Assembly (NCBI GenBank): GCA_022835595.1
Contig: BQUP01000009.1
Location: forward strand, 248,001 to 312,000
Source: Cystobasidium ongulense
Lineage: Eukaryota > Basidiomycota > Cystobasidiomycetes > Cystobasidiales > Cystobasidiaceae
DNA: 64,000 nucleotides
Direction of reading: 5' to 3'
Shown: in pieces, positions 43,420 through 54,631 of the stretch
Position numbering within the stretch: the stretch's first letter is position 1
Layout: each line of letters begins with the position of its first letter
The notes under the pieces: generated by a model
Databases searched by the model: none
What the model was told of the DNA's origin: nothing
The model's input: the letters and a program-made list of their open reading frames with translations, nothing else
Position numbers and translations under genes: made by a program

Positions 43420-46220
43420 CTAGGCCAAGAAAGTTTTCGCGTCCTCGCTAGCTATCAAGCTCGAAGTTCTCTTCAAGCTTCTAACACTTTGACTTGAAGG
43501 CATATTAAGATTAGATCCTACGCTCAAACGATTATGATTGACGTCTACGACTGATAATCTACCATTGTTGACACCAGCTGTTGATGAAAGGGGTACACCA
43601 CTGAATCTAGGTGATGCTGTAGCAGCTGACATTGTTCTTGGTGTAGAAGGGAACTCTTCAGCTATACTAGATTCTTCTTCCAATGTCGTAAGACGCTTAT
43701 TTGCACCTTCCGAAGGCGACCCTGATGCTTTATTATCCTCTTCATCACCTATTCTAGAAGCATAATCTGCAATATGATAACTCGATCCAAATTGAGGTAC
43801 TGATTCTCTCTTGTTGTTTCCTCCAGCTCCTGCATCATTATTCGCAGCATTCCCTTCATTAGATGAGATCTGAATATCAGGAGCAAAGTTCCTAGAAAGG
43901 GGAGAAGTAACATCGTCCGATACACCTCCGTAGATATCTTCTTCATCGCCACCAGGTAAAGCTACAGATTTAGCTGAAACAGGTGATTTGATAGAAGCGG
44001 GTAGAGGGACATTTCCAGGAATAAGAGAAGCGGGTCTGTTGTTGTTCGAGATATGCGAGTTTCGTTTAGCGTTGGCTGAGGACATTGAGAATCTGGAATT
44101 GTCGCCCATGTCTAGAGGTGGTAGTGTTGGTGCTCTTTGAAGATTGGATGGTCCATTATTGAGTGGGATATCAGAAGCTACTGAAGTGGGCCTTTGCTCT
44201 TGTCCTGCCATGGCGGGCAAAAGTCCACCTGCAGTGCCATTTTCGCCAGGGGTAGTTCCGTTCATCATCGCTTCCAATTCAGGTGTCCATTCCTCGACGC
44301 AATCCCTAGGGAAGACACCTCTAGTAGGAGGTGTACCGTCTCTTTCAGAAGTAGTGAGGTTGCAACCTAAACACCAACCATCGTCATAAGGAACGACAAT
44401 TTGGATTCTATCACCGGGGAAAATGACTAGTTCATCCGGCATAGAAGGTTCGAATATTCTAGTTACGATGTAGGTCTTTCCTTCAGTTGCAGGATCAGCG
44501 AATGGTCCTTGTTGCCCTTCATTGCTACCGTTGTTGGCGTTGGCGGCGAGTAGACCACCTGCAGCTGCACCGGCAGCAGCCAAAGCGGCAGCATTACCGT
44601 TGCTAAGCCCGTTCTGGGATCCATAAGCGTCCATAGCGTTCGAAAGAGCTCTATCCTGATGTTGAGGTAGATGGTCATTGTTATTGAACCCATTGAAACC
44701 ATTGTCGGTAGGGTGACCCATCATGGCAGCATTAGGAGCGCCATTCGAGAAGATAGAACCTTGATGAGAATAATGAGCTTGTTGTTGAGGAGTAGGAGGG
44801 TATGAATCATTTCCACCATATCCACCAGTCATACCGTTATTACCATTCATTGGAGGAGAAGTAGGAGATCCAAGACCTTGCAATCCATTATTGGGTAAAT
44901 GAGAGAAAGAGTTGAAACTATTATAAGGTGATAAACCTCTACCGGCAAAGTTTTCTTGTTCAGCTGATTTTTGGCGATTCATAGATGCAAATCCTGCTGC
45001 TCCTGCTGCTCCGAATGCTTTTTCTTCATTGCCATTTTCGCCCATGGTACCGTATTGCCCTCCATTTTGACCGTATTTCTCGCCGTTGTATCCATTGCCG
45101 CCATTATTGGCAGCGGCGGCGTTAGAAGCTAGATCTTCAAACGAATTGATACGTTGATTGTATCCAGTATTGCCATTCTTATCATTGGCATTGGTAGAAG
45201 CGGCTCCGCCTGCATAAGGGTAGAAACTATCACCCTCACCCAGACCACCATTCGCGAGTCTTGCATTCTTTTTCTTCTTCCAGTATCTCCAGCCGAAGAA
45301 AGCTGCAATGAGGAGTACAGCAACTACAGCGACGATAACACCTGCTATGGTACCTGCGTTGCTTTTGCTACCGGTATCAGATCCGTTGGAATCGTTTGCT
45401 GATGTCGAGTCGGCAATGCCTGATGTGGAGGAAGCGGCAGTGGAAGAAGAAGAGCGGCCTGCACTCAACGGGGCTGTGGTGGACGAAGATGTGCTCGACG
45501 CTGTAGTGCGAACAGACGCAAGACGCGTGCTTGAGGAGGATGGAGATGTGCTTGATGCAGTGGTGCGCGGCACAGGTACGGCCGAAGTGGTCGTCTCTTC
45601 TTCCTCCTCTGTCGAAGTGACAACTGAAGAGCGAGCAGTTGTACGACGAGCAGTTGTACTGCTTTCGGCTGAAGTGGTGGCTACGCTCGTAGGTCTGCCA
45701 CGAACAGGCGCGAGACTGGTCGCTTCGTCTGAAGCTGTAGTGAGCGGTTGGCCTGTGGGCGGGTTGTCGCAGAAAGGAAGTCAGCTTGATTGCCCTGTAA
45801 TCCGTTCACTCGCATCCTCTCCAATGCATCATCCAATCTGCAGGCTCTCGCTTTTCGTTGCCTGCTTTCATGCAAGTGCACGCTTGCTTGGCCAACGCGT
45901 CGCATTCGCCTGGCGGGCCTTCCTCGCAGCAGGTAAACAGAGTGCGGCGGACAAGCACGAGGGGGCAGGCAGGTAGGCGAGCAGATTGCGATAGTGTGCT
46001 TGGAGAGTGCGTGTATGTGGGTAGATGGGCATGTCCTGATACTCACGTCCCAAGGCCGTGGAAGTCTCGTCGTCGTCGACTGCACAGCATGATGAAGTCA
46101 GCCCGGACCGAGCGACGCACGTCAAAAGGTCGAGATGGACCTACCAGCCTGTCGCTTAACCATCTTGTAAGCCATCCTAGCTGCTCGCATGTGAGCGTTG
46201 GAGTCGTGTTGGTGGGCCAT
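43420..46220 (-). CDS. Single-pass membrane protein with cytoplasmic SH3 domain
   Basis: Three exons, 46145-46220, 46047-46079, 43420-45752, totalling 813 residues. Residues about 35-155 are Ser/Thr-rich and likely O-mannosylated outside the cell. A single transmembrane helix follows (AGTIAGVIVAVVAVLLIAAF) with a WRYWKKKKN stop-transfer. The cytoplasmic part is Asn/Gly/Gln-rich, then an SH3 domain near residues 415-480: TYIVTRIFEPSMPDELVIFP, GDRIQIVVPYDDGWCLGCNL and RGVFPRDCVEEW, where ALYDY-like, WW and P-Y positions are recognisable. The layout is like Fus1-type or other SH3 signalling proteins at the cell surface. No N-terminal signal peptide is seen; KRQ near residue 22 could be a Kex2-type site. 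Intron 2 is long (294 nt). Confidence 0.82.
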
Positions 46221-47361
46221 GGTGGATGTTTGATGGTGGTGGGTGGGTGGTCACTGAGCGTAGTCTGGAGGAGGTAGAACGAAGCCGGCCAGCGGGAGAT
46301 GTCGATGAGGGCGAAGAGAGTGTAGTTGTATGGCAGATGGCAGTGCGAATGAGAGACCTGCTTCCCACTCTTCCCTGTGCGTTGTTGCGATGCTTGTGGA
46401 GGGAAGAAGAAGAAGAAGAAGAAAGACGACGCGACTTTGAAGAAGGTGACCTCTACAGACCTTTCAGCTCTGTTGCTTTATCCAGGTAGATGGATGTGGT
46501 CAAGAAGCAGACAGCAGCACACCAGCACGCCTCGACACTGTGCAGCAACAACATCCCCAGCTCAACCTTTCGCTTAGCTTTCGAGCTTCCAAGCTGGTGG
46601 ATCCTCCTCAAGGCATGCGGCGGCGGTCTTTCTGGAATGCGCGTAAACAAACGGACCAACTTGTTTCTCAGCACGATAAGTTACTGTCCTGCTAGAGCGT
46701 GCTGTTGTTGCATCGCTATGCTCTACAGTACACGCTTATCACGCCCATGCTACTGACGATGGAGCTGTCCTCTTGCTCTTCCGGTCTCGCACACACAGCG
46801 GACACCTAACGCCACCACCGCTTTATCCGCCTACCAGAACTGGGGGATGTATGAGTAATACTTTACAGACGTTAGGAAAGCTTTTCAAGCCAGCTGATTC
46901 TATCTACTCGACTGCGAGTGTGTGGTTAAACAGTGTGGCACGCGTGTCATAAAGCGGATATGGGCGTACACTCATCAGTAAGTTTTTCTATCAGCCTACC
47001 ACGTGACCATTCATTCAAGTTACAACAACCTTGCAACGCTCCCAGACACTCAGATCGATGCATGGCCGTGTTATTGTCTTCTTGAATACTCTTTCAGTTG
47101 ATACAACAGCTAGTCCTAACGATTGCAGGGTAGGCATCTAACGAAATATCTACAAGATAATGAACGAATAAACAAAAAACGTAAAACAAAAACAGGTTTA
47201 TTGTAAACATTGTTGGAACGTGACAAGACGTCCAAAACGTAGTTGGCGAGCTACTTTTAGCTCTAACGTTGGTGTGCAAGAATGGGCAGTGCCATTCCAT
47301 CAATGTCGCGCCGAAAAAAGGCGCGAAACTGTGCATGGATGAGATCGTTCGACGTGATCTT
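46221..47361. other. Intergenic region with GAA microsatellite
   Basis: 1141 bp upstream of the SH3 gene and downstream of the degenerate histidine phosphatase. A short GAA repeat lies near 46406-46428, probably in the SH3 gene promoter or 5' UTR. Open frames here have no domain. Confidence 0.4.
46406..46428. repeat. GAA microsatellite
   Basis: About seven GAA units in the plus strand, in the region upstream of the SH3 gene. Position approximate. Confidence 0.6.
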
Positions 47362-48846
47362 CTAACGTATTTTCATAGACGCGCCTTTGTGGCCGCATGG
47401 TCCATTTCGCAGTCTGGCGAGATATTCATGTGACAGACGTGTCCGAATCTGGTTTCGAGTTCGCATCGAATAAGATTCATAGTCAGTATCACATCTTCGC
47501 ACGTTCCAAGGGTAGAAGTACACGTCACTCACTTCTGGACTACACCTTGCCAGGTCCAGTATTGTCTTTCAGTTTTCCTGTCACGGTATTGCGTAGGCAT
47601 AGCCAAAGTACTTTGTTTCTGAGTGCCAGTCATGATAATCTCGGTAATACTGCCTCCAGGAGGGCAGAACTTCTCCTCTTGAGCCATCTGAAATGCATCT
47701 GTCTCCCATCTTAGAGGCTCATGGTACTGTCCCTCGTGTATTGAGAGTGATTGAACTAAAGTACGGATTGAGGCAGGATCACTGATTATTACGATAGTTA
47801 GATCATGTTTAGATGCCCTGGAAAAACGTGTGCCTCCGAGAGAACCATTCCCGACGTTTGTACTCGTGCAGACTCGACTTCTACGACCGTCTCGACAGGC
47901 TTTGTCAAGCTTTGCTTTCGGAGACATCGAGAATTGACCCATGGGGACAGTCAATTCTAAATCGATAGCCGGTCGACAGACCAATGGATGGGCTGACGTG
48001 AAGAGTGTCTCCCAAAATTCAATGCTTTGCTTCTCAAGTAGAGGATCGGTTTCCTGGCCACTCCTGATAGATGGTGTCTCAGTCGGTACATCTCCAACGC
48101 TTGACGCCATTTCCTCCGCTCGTGCTTGATCCTATCAGTCAGTCACAGGACGATAGACAAGTCGCAAAGACAATCTCAACATCAAGCCGGTCACCCTTCG
48201 AAAGAAGAAGAAGAAGAACTCACAAAGATCTTTAATCTTGCATCGACCTCAAGCGGCGGAAGACCGGATTGACCCTCTAGGATAATCTCAACGGTAGACA
48301 AGGCACTTTTAAGATCGCTCGAGAACACAGCACTAATTTGAGTGGTCTTTAGAGTCTCCATAAGAGCATGCGCCTGAGCCACACCCTCTTCGTTGAGAAG
48401 CCAATGTCCAGGATTCTAATTCTCAGAAGAAATACGAATAGTGGAACAGTCAGCTTATACGGGAACATGGACGCAAGACGATGATGACGCACCTGAATAC
48501 CGATAAGACCGTCGCCTTGTGTACTACCGTGTGGGACTAGTAACACGCGAACAGTCTGATGCAAGAGCTTGTGCTCTTTTAAGTTTGGAGGGCGGATAAT
48601 AGGCGGTGGCCAGGCGTCCGGGACCTGGCTTGGCGTAGGAGTGTCTCCACCCCTACAAGGGAGGCTTCTACAGCTGCAGCTGCAGTCTGTATTTGCCAAC
48701 CTGTCACCGACGACGCTGCCGGGTCGTACCATAGGCTGGTTGCGATTCGTATATATCGCCAGAATATCCGGTGAACGAAATGAAAGTCGTTTGTTTGTAT
48801 CATGTCGGAGCGGAGCAGACATTGTGAACCTTGTCGAGGAGTCCAT
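47362..48846 (-). CDS. Histidine-phosphatase-fold protein with degenerate active site
   Basis: Four exons, 48493-48846, 48224-48415, 47533-48131, 47362-47494, giving 425 residues. It aligns with the intact copy at 49482-50682, for example VRVLLVPHGSTQGDGLIGIQ against VKVIWIRHGETADNARHIIQ. The Arg of RHG is Pro; the second-motif Arg of SDLQRARRTAE is missing (SDLKSALSTVE); the acid segment YLGLMEG is DQARAEE; and VTHGGP is VIISDPASIR, so the second His is lost. Only the nucleophile-position His (about residue 106) remains. A 100-residue N-terminal extension, Pro-rich before the domain, is absent from the partner. The last intron is only 38 nt (47495-47532). Probably a pseudoenzyme; binding or regulatory roles are possible. 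Confidence 0.75.
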
Positions 48847-49481
48847 CTGTCGTATGCGATCTTCGCACAATCCGCCGAACGAAGCGTCAGTTTGGTCAGT
48901 CAGTGCTTGATGCAGCAAGTCGGTCTGTCAGTCAGTCAGTCAGGCAGTCATGGAAAGTGAATTGCTTATCGACAATACGCATTCGGGCAGCATACATTAG
49001 CATGCGATTACCAGAATGATAAAGTAGAATCTTTGTTGCATTGTCTTTCCTGAAGTCACTATCGGCGGCGACTGGCCCCTGCTCTCAAAGATGTTTTTCG
49101 TCGACGCCTAAGCTTATAACGGGTGTGCGGAGCACCAGGCAATATAACACGTCTTGCTACTGTACTTTGAACCCAGATGTGATCTGCGGGCCGATGGAGC
49201 TGTACGATCGCTTCTAGGAGCCGCCATAAAAGGTGGAAGTTTTGCTTTGCTGAATCGCCGGGTTTCCGGTGAGCGCTGTTACGCATAAAAGAAGCTGTTC
49301 CAATTCTACCTTTACTTGTAGGGATCATATGTTGGTTCTTCGTGTCACGGTGAAAGGAGGGCAGAATTGAAGGGATCTTATCTATGATTGTCTATCCGTG
49401 TCGGTACTTGTTTTTCTTATGCTTTTCCAATATTCGCTTGAGACGTTGGAATGGATGATTTCTAGTTCATACGCTACTGCT
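48847..49481. other. Spacer between the two histidine phosphatase genes
   Basis: 635 bp with a (TCAG)n microsatellite at about 48927-48950, just upstream of the degenerate copy's start. No gene seen. Confidence 0.45.
48927..48950. repeat. TCAG microsatellite
   Basis: Five to six TCAG units, slightly imperfect (CAGG near the end), upstream of the degenerate histidine phosphatase start. Confidence 0.6.
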
Positions 49482-50682
49482 TCAATCGGTCTTCGTCTCT
49501 TCGTTTACCTCGGTGTGTCCTTGTTGCCACCAAGGCGTTGAATTATCAAGATGGTATTGTCTTTCAGCTGCCGCTTTTTCAGCTGCCGTCGGTCCAGATT
49601 CGCCTGCATCGTCAGTCGAGATATCCGCATCTGCTTCAGTGCCTTCCTTGGGGGCCGAAGAGTCGAGTAAGAGATGTTCTACGTCGGCGTATCTGAATTC
49701 ACGACAAAGATCAATACCATTATAGAAATATGCATGGAACGCATTCATTCATAGAGAGAGACTCAAAGACTCACCTGCTTATCACACCTGACCAGCCAGA
49801 TATAGGCTGCCCAGGTGCAGCTCTTGTTTTAATCATTGTGATTTCCGAAAGTGAGCAATTCCAAACCTTGAATTTCACCTCTTTTGCCATTTTCAAAGTT
49901 TGTTTCTCCCATAGTATGTTCTTTCGATATTGGGGTAAAGCAGACAAGGCTACTTTGACTGGACCACCATGCGTCACGATGAGTACTGTCAAGTCTTGTG
50001 GGGATGAAGGAAGGAGTGGCTTTCGTATCGAGTTCGAAGACGAAGTATCGGTTGATGAAGCAGTGTCGGTTGATGAAGGAGTGCCATTCGCAGAAGAGGG
50101 ACTGGTACGATGTGAACTTTGTGGGAATAAGTCATCCCAGAAATCTAGCAGACGGTCGGTAAAAGTTTGTAGCGGTTCTATACTCGCCAAAACTTTTGGA
50201 GTTCGAGCTTCGTGTGCATGATATAGCTGGCCTTCCATGAGTCCGAGGTACTGTTACACAGAAGGCGAGGGTATGTCAGCTAGCCTTTCCAAAGACCAAT
50301 CAATCGCTTGAAGGGTAATAACATACCTTTTCCTTTATACGCTTGTCGACTACAAGGGGTGTCTCGGCATGATGATCTTCTAATATGATCTCAGCGGTCC
50401 TTCTGGCTCTTTGCAGATCACTCGTGAAGCATATATCAATTTTGACATCTTTCAAGAGCTCTTTGGTAGCCTTAGATTGCTTTATGCCATTATCATTGAG
50501 CGGTGTATCGATGTGACCCTGCTTGTTCGACAGTCGGCTATCGTATCAGCTCCACCTAGTTTTGACGCAGTCTAGGAACAGCAACCGACCTGAATGATAT
50601 GACGGGCGTTATCGGCTGTTTCGCCATGCCTTATCCAGATGACCTTTACTGTTCGCTCGACTGGACTACTTGATGAGCCCAT
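49482..50682 (-). CDS. Phosphoglycerate-mutase-like histidine phosphatase
   Basis: Four exons, 50590-50682, 50327-50518, 49775-50250, 49482-49692, giving 323 residues. Active-site elements are all present: IRHGETADN with nucleophile His19, GHIDTPLNDNG, FTSDLQRARRTAE with the phosphate-binding Arg, YLGLMEGQ, and LIVTHGGPV with the second His. A Ser/Thr-rich insert sits before that last motif. This is the branch-1 histidine phosphatase superfamily (fructose-2,6-bisphosphatase, broad-specificity and TIGAR-like enzymes); the exact substrate cannot be told. Cytosolic by lack of signals. The start at MGSSSSPVERT is ten residues before the first strand. Its donor in intron 1 is GTCGGT, slightly off consensus. 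Confidence 0.86.
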
Positions 50683-51270
50683 CCTGCTTGTGTGCGCAAG
50701 GCGTGATCGACTGCCGACGACGTGCTTTCGTGGGTGATGCACTTTGACAGGCTGAACCGTCCCGCTGAGCACTGTTTATTTTAGTCTATCTTTGAAAGTA
50801 TGCAATGTGATCTTGAGGGCGTAACGGGTATCTGAAAGAGTGTGTTTGCAAGGTCGAGTCGAGTCGAATGGAAGTCAACCCTGTCTGACACCGCGACCGG
50901 GCTTTTCTGTCGCAAAGCGTCTGGTGTGGGAGCTTTGAACACAGCTTTGTTATTCTGGCCAGATGTTTAGCAGTGTGCAGAGTGCGGATTCCAGTCGCAT
51001 TAATTGCATACACGGCAGCCTCTTGCCCATTTTCTAGTCGGTGGCGACAGCTCGAGCTGGAGAGCAAGACTCACTTGCACAAGCTAGAGAGCTGGGCATC
51101 ATACAGCCAACTTGAATGGCAGTTGGATTGTGCATCATCTCTTTGCGCTTGTATGCGAGCAATTGATGCCGATTAGCGAATGTTTACCGACGCGCTTCTT
51201 GAACGCGCGACAGAGGTCCCAAGTTGCCTTCTCACCTTGCACACGACACCAGCGCATCCCAGCAAGCAAT
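50683..51270. other. Divergent intergenic region
   Basis: 588 bp between divergent starts of the histidine phosphatase and the J-protein. No further feature recognised. Confidence 0.4.
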
Positions 51271-52450
51271 ATGAACGACGAAGATCCTGCGAAGGCCTTC
51301 TTCCCCGACCAAGATGAGCCAGATCTATACGGTGCTTTGAATGTATCGGAAGAAGCGACCGCCGACGAGATCAAGAAGAGCTATCGCAAGCTGGCACTTC
51401 AATATCACCCAGACAAGGCATCCAACAGTGCAAACGCAACAGAAGAGGACAAAGAAGCTGCCAATAAAAGATTCCATCAGATCTCTTTCGCCTATACCAT
51501 CCTTTCAGACGAAAAGAGAAGGAAGCGTTTCGATGAAACTGGAAGAACCGACGAGTCCTTCTTTGAAGGTGAAGCGGACTGGAATGCCTACTTTGCAGAA
51601 TTATGGCAGGGTGAAGTCAATGGACAGACGCTGGATGACTTTGTGAAGAGCTACAAGGGTGGGTTACGAGTTTCAAGTACTAGCGCTGAGCAATACTTTG
51701 ACCAGCGGTACTAACGCGTTAATTGCTTATACGCGTACAGGCTCCGATGAAGAGAAAGCGGACATCCTAGCGGCGTACACAGAGTCTGAAGGTTCCCTCG
51801 ACGCGCTATTCGAGAATGTGATGTGCTCAAACGTCCTCGACGACGAGGAGCGCTTCATCTCCATCGTCGAACAAGCCATCAAAACAAAGAGCGTACCAAC
51901 CTTCACAAAGTGGAAGAAGGATGTCAAAGATACAAAAGGTCGTTCAAAACGTAAAGAGGCTGCTAAGAATGAAGCTAAAGAAGCTGAAGAACTAGCTAAG
52001 GAATTAGGTGTCCACGATAAGCTTTTCGGAGGGTCTACTTCAACTGGAAAGGATGCAACAACAGATTCCAAAGGTGGCAAGAAAGGAAAAGCTGCAAATA
52101 GTAAAGGAAAAGGGAAAGGAAATGTCAATGTCAATGATGAAGGAGTAGATGAAGATGCACTTCGAGCACTCATACAATCGCGAAACTCCAAGCAAAACTC
52201 GATGAATTCGCTTATTGAGAAACTAGAAGCTAAATATGGAGCAGCAGATGGAGATCCATTTGATCAGAAACCTAGCAAAGGAAGCAAGAAGAGAACAAAG
52301 AAGGAGGAACCTACTTCAAATCATCAAGAACCTACGGAAGAAGAGTTTGAAGCACTGCAGAAGAAGTTGTTCAGCAAGAAAAAGGAGAGTGATGGTGATC
52401 AAGCTGATGAACCAAAGGCAAAGAAGGCGAAAAAGAGCAAGAAAGCATAA
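51271..52450 (+). CDS. J-domain protein, DNAJC9-like
   Basis: Two exons, 51271-51658 and 51741-52450, giving 365 residues. The J domain occupies about residues 16-85 (DLYGALNVSEEATADEIKKS, YRKLALQYHPDKAS) with the HPD motif intact, so it should stimulate an Hsp70. After it comes FDETGRTDESFFEGEADWNA and a segment around DFVKSYKG, then DILAAYTESEGSLDALFENV, which matches the DNAJC9 family. The C-terminal half is Lys/Glu-rich and ends KKAKKSKKA, consistent with nuclear or histone binding. Human DNAJC9 is a histone H3-H4 co-chaperone; that role is inferred here. The C-terminal codons are more AT-rich than those of exon 1. Confidence 0.88.
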
Positions 52451-53100
52451 CATGTATACTATTGAGCGGTTTCCATCCATTCTTCTAGTATTTTCGTCCA
52501 TCCTTCCGGTTGTTTTGATCTGTGCTCTCGTTGTTGTCGTGTAAAGATTCAAAGTGGCATTCAATGCAGGCTGTATTCTGAGAGACAATTAGCAGTACTG
52601 AGACTAACATCGAATTGCTTATGGTCTGCACTGCATTGCTGATAGTTTATAGTCTAACGAAGTTTGCTACTTATAGCTCAATTGGGTTCATCTAGCCCGC
52701 GAGTTTTCCCACCTTCTCTTCATTCATCCTTTAGACTTGCCGACGTCTTCTCTTCCTTCCCTTTTCACAGATCACTTAGTTTGGTACTGGCCTTCCCTTC
52801 AATGTTGTTTCATAGCATTGTTCCCAATCTGTAACACACAACAAACGAAATAATGTCAGTCAGTGGCTGTCCTCATGCTGGGCCTTGTGCTTACAGGCCT
52901 CGATTGTCAATTGGACGTGGATGGCAGTGTGCAGAGGACAAGTTCCGGTAGTCCGAGGCTTGGACGCATTGCGACTTGCTTCCTGCTGCCCAATGCTAGG
53001 GCATGGCTATGACTTCCGAGGTATCCAGTCTAACACGAGAAGACTTTTAGGGGATCCGTACGGTACCCTCTCTCGCCTTGCAATTGCGAGTATGTTGTAT
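52451..53100. other. Convergent intergenic region
   Basis: 650 bp between convergent stops of the J-protein and AHA1. T-rich stretches fit 3' UTRs. No gene seen. Confidence 0.4.
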
Positions 53101-54631
53101 TCACGAAGCCTGCTGGAAAGTCGGACCTCTGTAAAGGAGCCATCCAAACAGTGCAATCATGCCAGCAGGAAGCAAGACGCTACCGAGAACGGATGCAGTA
53201 GCAGTAAGCAAGAACTTTGCTCTGTCACGCTGTGTCCATGGCTCATAGCCTGGGAGAGCCCAAGGGTGATATGGTGATTTATTGTGTAGGATAGAAGGAG
53301 GTGATTCTTTGGCTAGTACTGACCCTATTTGCTGTTTGTTTCGAAAAAGATTGCACGTTCGTACATTCACAATGAAATCAGCATTTGAGGTCTTCGGTAC
53401 GCTACACCTCAAGCCGAAAGAGGGACTTACCTTTAATGACCTAATGTAGTAGACTTCAATACCTTTTTCAGTCTCTTCTTCTTTGCCCACAGGGACCCCT
53501 TCGAGATCCAGCGACAGTTTTGTAGATCCACTGCCTTGTTCAAGTGATACCTTGAGCGTGCCATAGTGGCCTTCCGGCCAGGTTGGCGCTCGCCATGTTT
53601 GGCTGAAGAAGTCGGGTGGAGAAGCGGCAAGAACCTTGCCTGTAATGTTTCCCCCTGTTGAATACAAGCAATATGAGTATTCCTGTTCACAGAGTGCCTA
53701 TAACAGGCTGGAGGAACTGTTCTTACCGAATAGCGAGACTTCAGCGCCGACTTCAGGCTTAATGGTGGCTTTGTTGCGAGACCATGAAGGCACCTTTGCT
53801 TCGTTTGTGAACAAGTCGAAAAGGTCCGCAGCGGACTAAATGCGAAGAAGCGTACATTCAGTACACTACCGGCTTTTCGATCCAATTTGTAAAAGGAGGA
53901 ATTGCACTGTGCTCACGATCATAAAGTCTTCCTGTTTGGTAATGCGGGTAGTAGTGATGCCCTTTGAAGAAGCTTTGGCGGTGGCGGGGGCTTTAGCGGC
54001 ACCAGATGAAGAGCTCGAAGCTGCGGCTGTCTTGGGTTGCGTAGCAGGTGTGCTCGCACCGCTTCCAGTAGCCGAGGCATTATTGCTGTCATTCTCCGCT
54101 TCGGCGAGCAAGTCCTTTCCGTGCTCAGCAATCATATCCTTTGGCATCTGCTGGAATCTGGACCTCATCTGATCTGCTAGTTGTTTCGAAGCTTCTTGTT
54201 TCAATGCCTGAGCTTCAGAATTGGAGTTGTACGCTGCTGGATCTTCGAATGTATTCTCGAATTGGTATTCGGACTCGTCCATGTCGTGTGATACTTCTAT
54301 TGCTGTGAGTAGCCCTCGTACTGCTGTTCCGTCTGATAGGGTTCCCTCCCAAATGACTGTAATCTTGAGATCATAGATGGTGACGAGCTGCGAGGGAACG
54401 ACGATGCCCATCAGTCAGGAAACAAAGATACGGAAGCCGAGACTCTGAAGCACTTACTTTGCTCTTCCTCATGCCCAAGTCACAGTCACCATCGACATCT
54501 CTGACTTCCACGACGCGAGTCTTGGGCGTCGACAGCTGTCCGAGGTTCTTCTTGAACCACTGAACTGCCCATGGCTGGGTGTTCTTGCTTCGCCAGTGCC
54601 AGTTCTTGAGACCCGAGGACAATCCAGACAT
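53101..54631 (-). CDS. AHA1: Hsp90 co-chaperone Aha1 with C-terminal hydrophobic tail
   Basis: Activator of the Hsp90 ATPase. Five exons: 54458-54631, 53917-54387, 53727-53835, 53431-53654, 53101-53331, giving 402 residues. The N-terminal domain starts LKNWHWRSKNTQPWAVQWFK and continues VTIYDLKITVIWEG. A Ser/Ala-rich linker precedes the AHSA1 domain (DLFDLFTNEAKVPSW, GGNITGKV, WRAPTWPEGHYGTLKVSL, GVPVGKEEETEKG). The last exon then adds about 75 residues, LPGYEPWTQRDRAKFL followed by a hydrophobic stretch (ASVLGSVLLPAGMIALFGWL) near the C-terminus. Yeast Aha1 is about 350 residues and soluble, so this looks like a membrane anchor or a separate short protein read as a fused exon. The 99-nt intron 4 has no in-frame stop. 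Confidence 0.88.
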
